Assembly (NCBI GenBank): GCA_964448285.1
Contig: CAYUWG010000001.1
Location: 71,453 to 135,452 of the forward strand
Direction of reading: 5' to 3'
Origin: CAYUWG01 sp964448285
GTDB lineage: Bacteria > Bacteroidota > Ignavibacteria > SZUA-365
Length of the DNA: 64,000 nt
Shown: positions 63,299 to 64,000 of the stretch, piece after piece
Layout of the letters: the number at the start of each line of letters is the position of its first letter
Position numbering within the stretch: position 1 is the stretch's first letter
The notes under the pieces: model-generated
Seen by the model: only the letters and a program-made list of their open reading frames with translations
Databases searched by the model: none
Told to the model about the DNA's origin: nothing
Program-made: the position numbers and the translations under genes

Positions 63299-63895
63299 AT
63301 GAAAACAATAGTGCTCGCAGCAGTCATGTGTGTCTTGTTCACAGGTGTTCTGCCTGCTCAAAAAAAAGGAAAGACACAGAAGATGACAGCGAACGCAAAA
63401 CCGACACTCATCATGAAAACAGAACTCGGTGAGATGACCATCGAGATGTGGCCGGATATCGCACCGAAAACGGTGGACAACTTTATCGGCCTCGCGAAGG
63501 GCACGAAAGAATGGAAAGACCCAAAGACCGGTCAAATGGTCAAGCGACCGTTTTACGATGGTCTCATTTTCCATCGTGTCATCAGCAACTTCATGATTCA
63601 GGGCGGCTGTCCGCTCGGTACCGGTACCGGCAATCCCGGCTACGCATTCGAAGATGAATGCTACGACGCGAATGGAAAGCTGAAAGCAAGCGTCGAGTAT
63701 GCAACGATCTGCATGGCGAACGCCGGCCCGAACACGAACGGCTCGCAGTTCTTCATCGTCACGAAGGAGGATGGGTGCGACTGGTTGGACGGTAAACACA
63801 CGGTGTTCGGCAAAGTCGTGAAAGGCATGGAGGTCGCGCACGCTATCGAAAAGAAAGGGAATGGCGTGAAGATCATCTCGGTAACAGCCAAGTAG
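63299..63895 (+). CDS. Secreted cyclophilin-type peptidyl-prolyl isomerase, short copy
   Basis: The 198-residue protein has a signal peptide (VLAAVMCVLFTGVLPAQ) and a full cyclophilin domain (GEMTIEMWPDIAPKTVDNFI, FYDGLIFHRVISNFMIQGG, GPNTNGSQFFIV, GVKIISVTAK). It is a close paralogue of the gene 36 bp upstream, sharing long identical runs, but without its 60-residue insertion. Both are probably exported and read as one operon ending in a terminator. Confidence 0.95.
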   Translation: MKTIVLAAVMCVLFTGVLPAQKKGKTQKMTANAKPTLIMKTELGEMTIEMWPDIAPKTVDNFIGLAKGTKEWKDPKTGQMVKRPFYDGLIFHRVISNFMIQGGCPLGTGTGNPGYAFEDECYDANGKLKASVEYATICMANAGPNTNGSQFFIVTKEDGCDWLDGKHTVFGKVVKGMEVAHAIEKKGNGVKIISVTAK

Positions 63896-63912
63896 CGCTC
63901 GTAGATTACAAG

Positions 63913-63947
63913 AAAGGTCGTTGCAAGTGTAACGACCTTTCTTTTTC
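63913..63947 (+). terminator. Rho-independent terminator after the cyclophilin pair
   Basis: A 10-bp stem AAAGGTCGTT / AACGACCTTT with an 8-nt loop is followed by CTTTTT, 18 bp after the stop codon. The last 53 bp of the window beyond it show no gene. Confidence 0.9.
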
Positions 63948-64000
63948 TCCGTGGTTAGCTCTGTTGAATTGTCACATTCTGGAGTCCATATGTCGCGCTA

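Overview
The window reads as chromosomal DNA of a Gram-negative bacterium from the Bacteroidota/Chlorobi/Ignavibacteria/Kapabacteria neighbourhood. The evidence is three secreted proteins with type IX secretion (T9SS) C-terminal sorting domains, a TonB-dependent receptor with a CarboxypepD_reg-like N-terminus paired with a DUF4249 lipoprotein, an OmpP1/FadL-type outer membrane protein, a LytR_C-rsfS pair, and promoter-like TTTG / TAnnTTG motifs. Base composition is moderate. I saw no rRNA, tRNA, insertion sequence, phage gene or CRISPR array. The exact lineage is an inference.

Layout. 1-11,911 is almost all leftward: the N-terminal part of a membrane Fe-S oxidoreductase (ETF:menaquinone oxidoreductase type), a rightward NlpC/P60 lipoprotein, a SnoaL-like protein, then a tight leftward series dnaA ... 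glnD-murI-mutA-mutB. Right of dnaA the genes turn rightward (LytR_C protein, rsfS, argS). DnaA-box-like sites and AT-rich DNA flank dnaA on both sides, so a replication origin near 10.2-12.3 kb is plausible. 14.9-29.9 kb is a long leftward stretch: a parvulin PPIase, envelope proteins, fructose-1,6-bisphosphatase, an RsbW-like kinase, an ABC ATPase coupled to an outer membrane protein, a DUF92 protein, rsmI, a LigB-type dioxygenase, a VOC protein and a repeat-rich T9SS protein.

30.0-37.2 kb is a rightward run with overlapping starts that looks like a synthase-dependent surface polysaccharide locus: an outer membrane barrel, CDP-glucose synthesis and 4,6-dehydration, a second sugar-nucleotide epimerase/reductase, a periplasmic TPR protein, a membrane GT2 synthase and a GH26-type hydrolase. 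Just downstream lies a decayed RelE/ParE toxin-antitoxin locus and a scrambled second copy of the GH26/toxin segment.

38.0-46.5 kb holds small envelope and stress proteins (a beta-barrel, an amphi-Trp protein, T9SS proteins, lipoproteins, a DinB/YfiT protein, a VOC protein, a lipoprotein MsrB) and a T9SS-exported PNGase F homologue. 46.6-49.6 kb carries a Crp/Fnr regulator with nrfH and nrfA, for respiratory nitrite ammonification. 49.9-54.8 kb is lepA, two tandem signal peptidases and hemW. 54.8-58.0 kb is the DUF4249/TonB-receptor pair. 58.2-63.9 kb has a DUF1232 protein, recQ, a DinB protein, a small membrane protein and two tandem secreted cyclophilins. Together the genes suggest a heterotroph that uses propionyl-CoA/methylmalonyl-CoA metabolism, can respire nitrite, and invests heavily in envelope and exported proteins.
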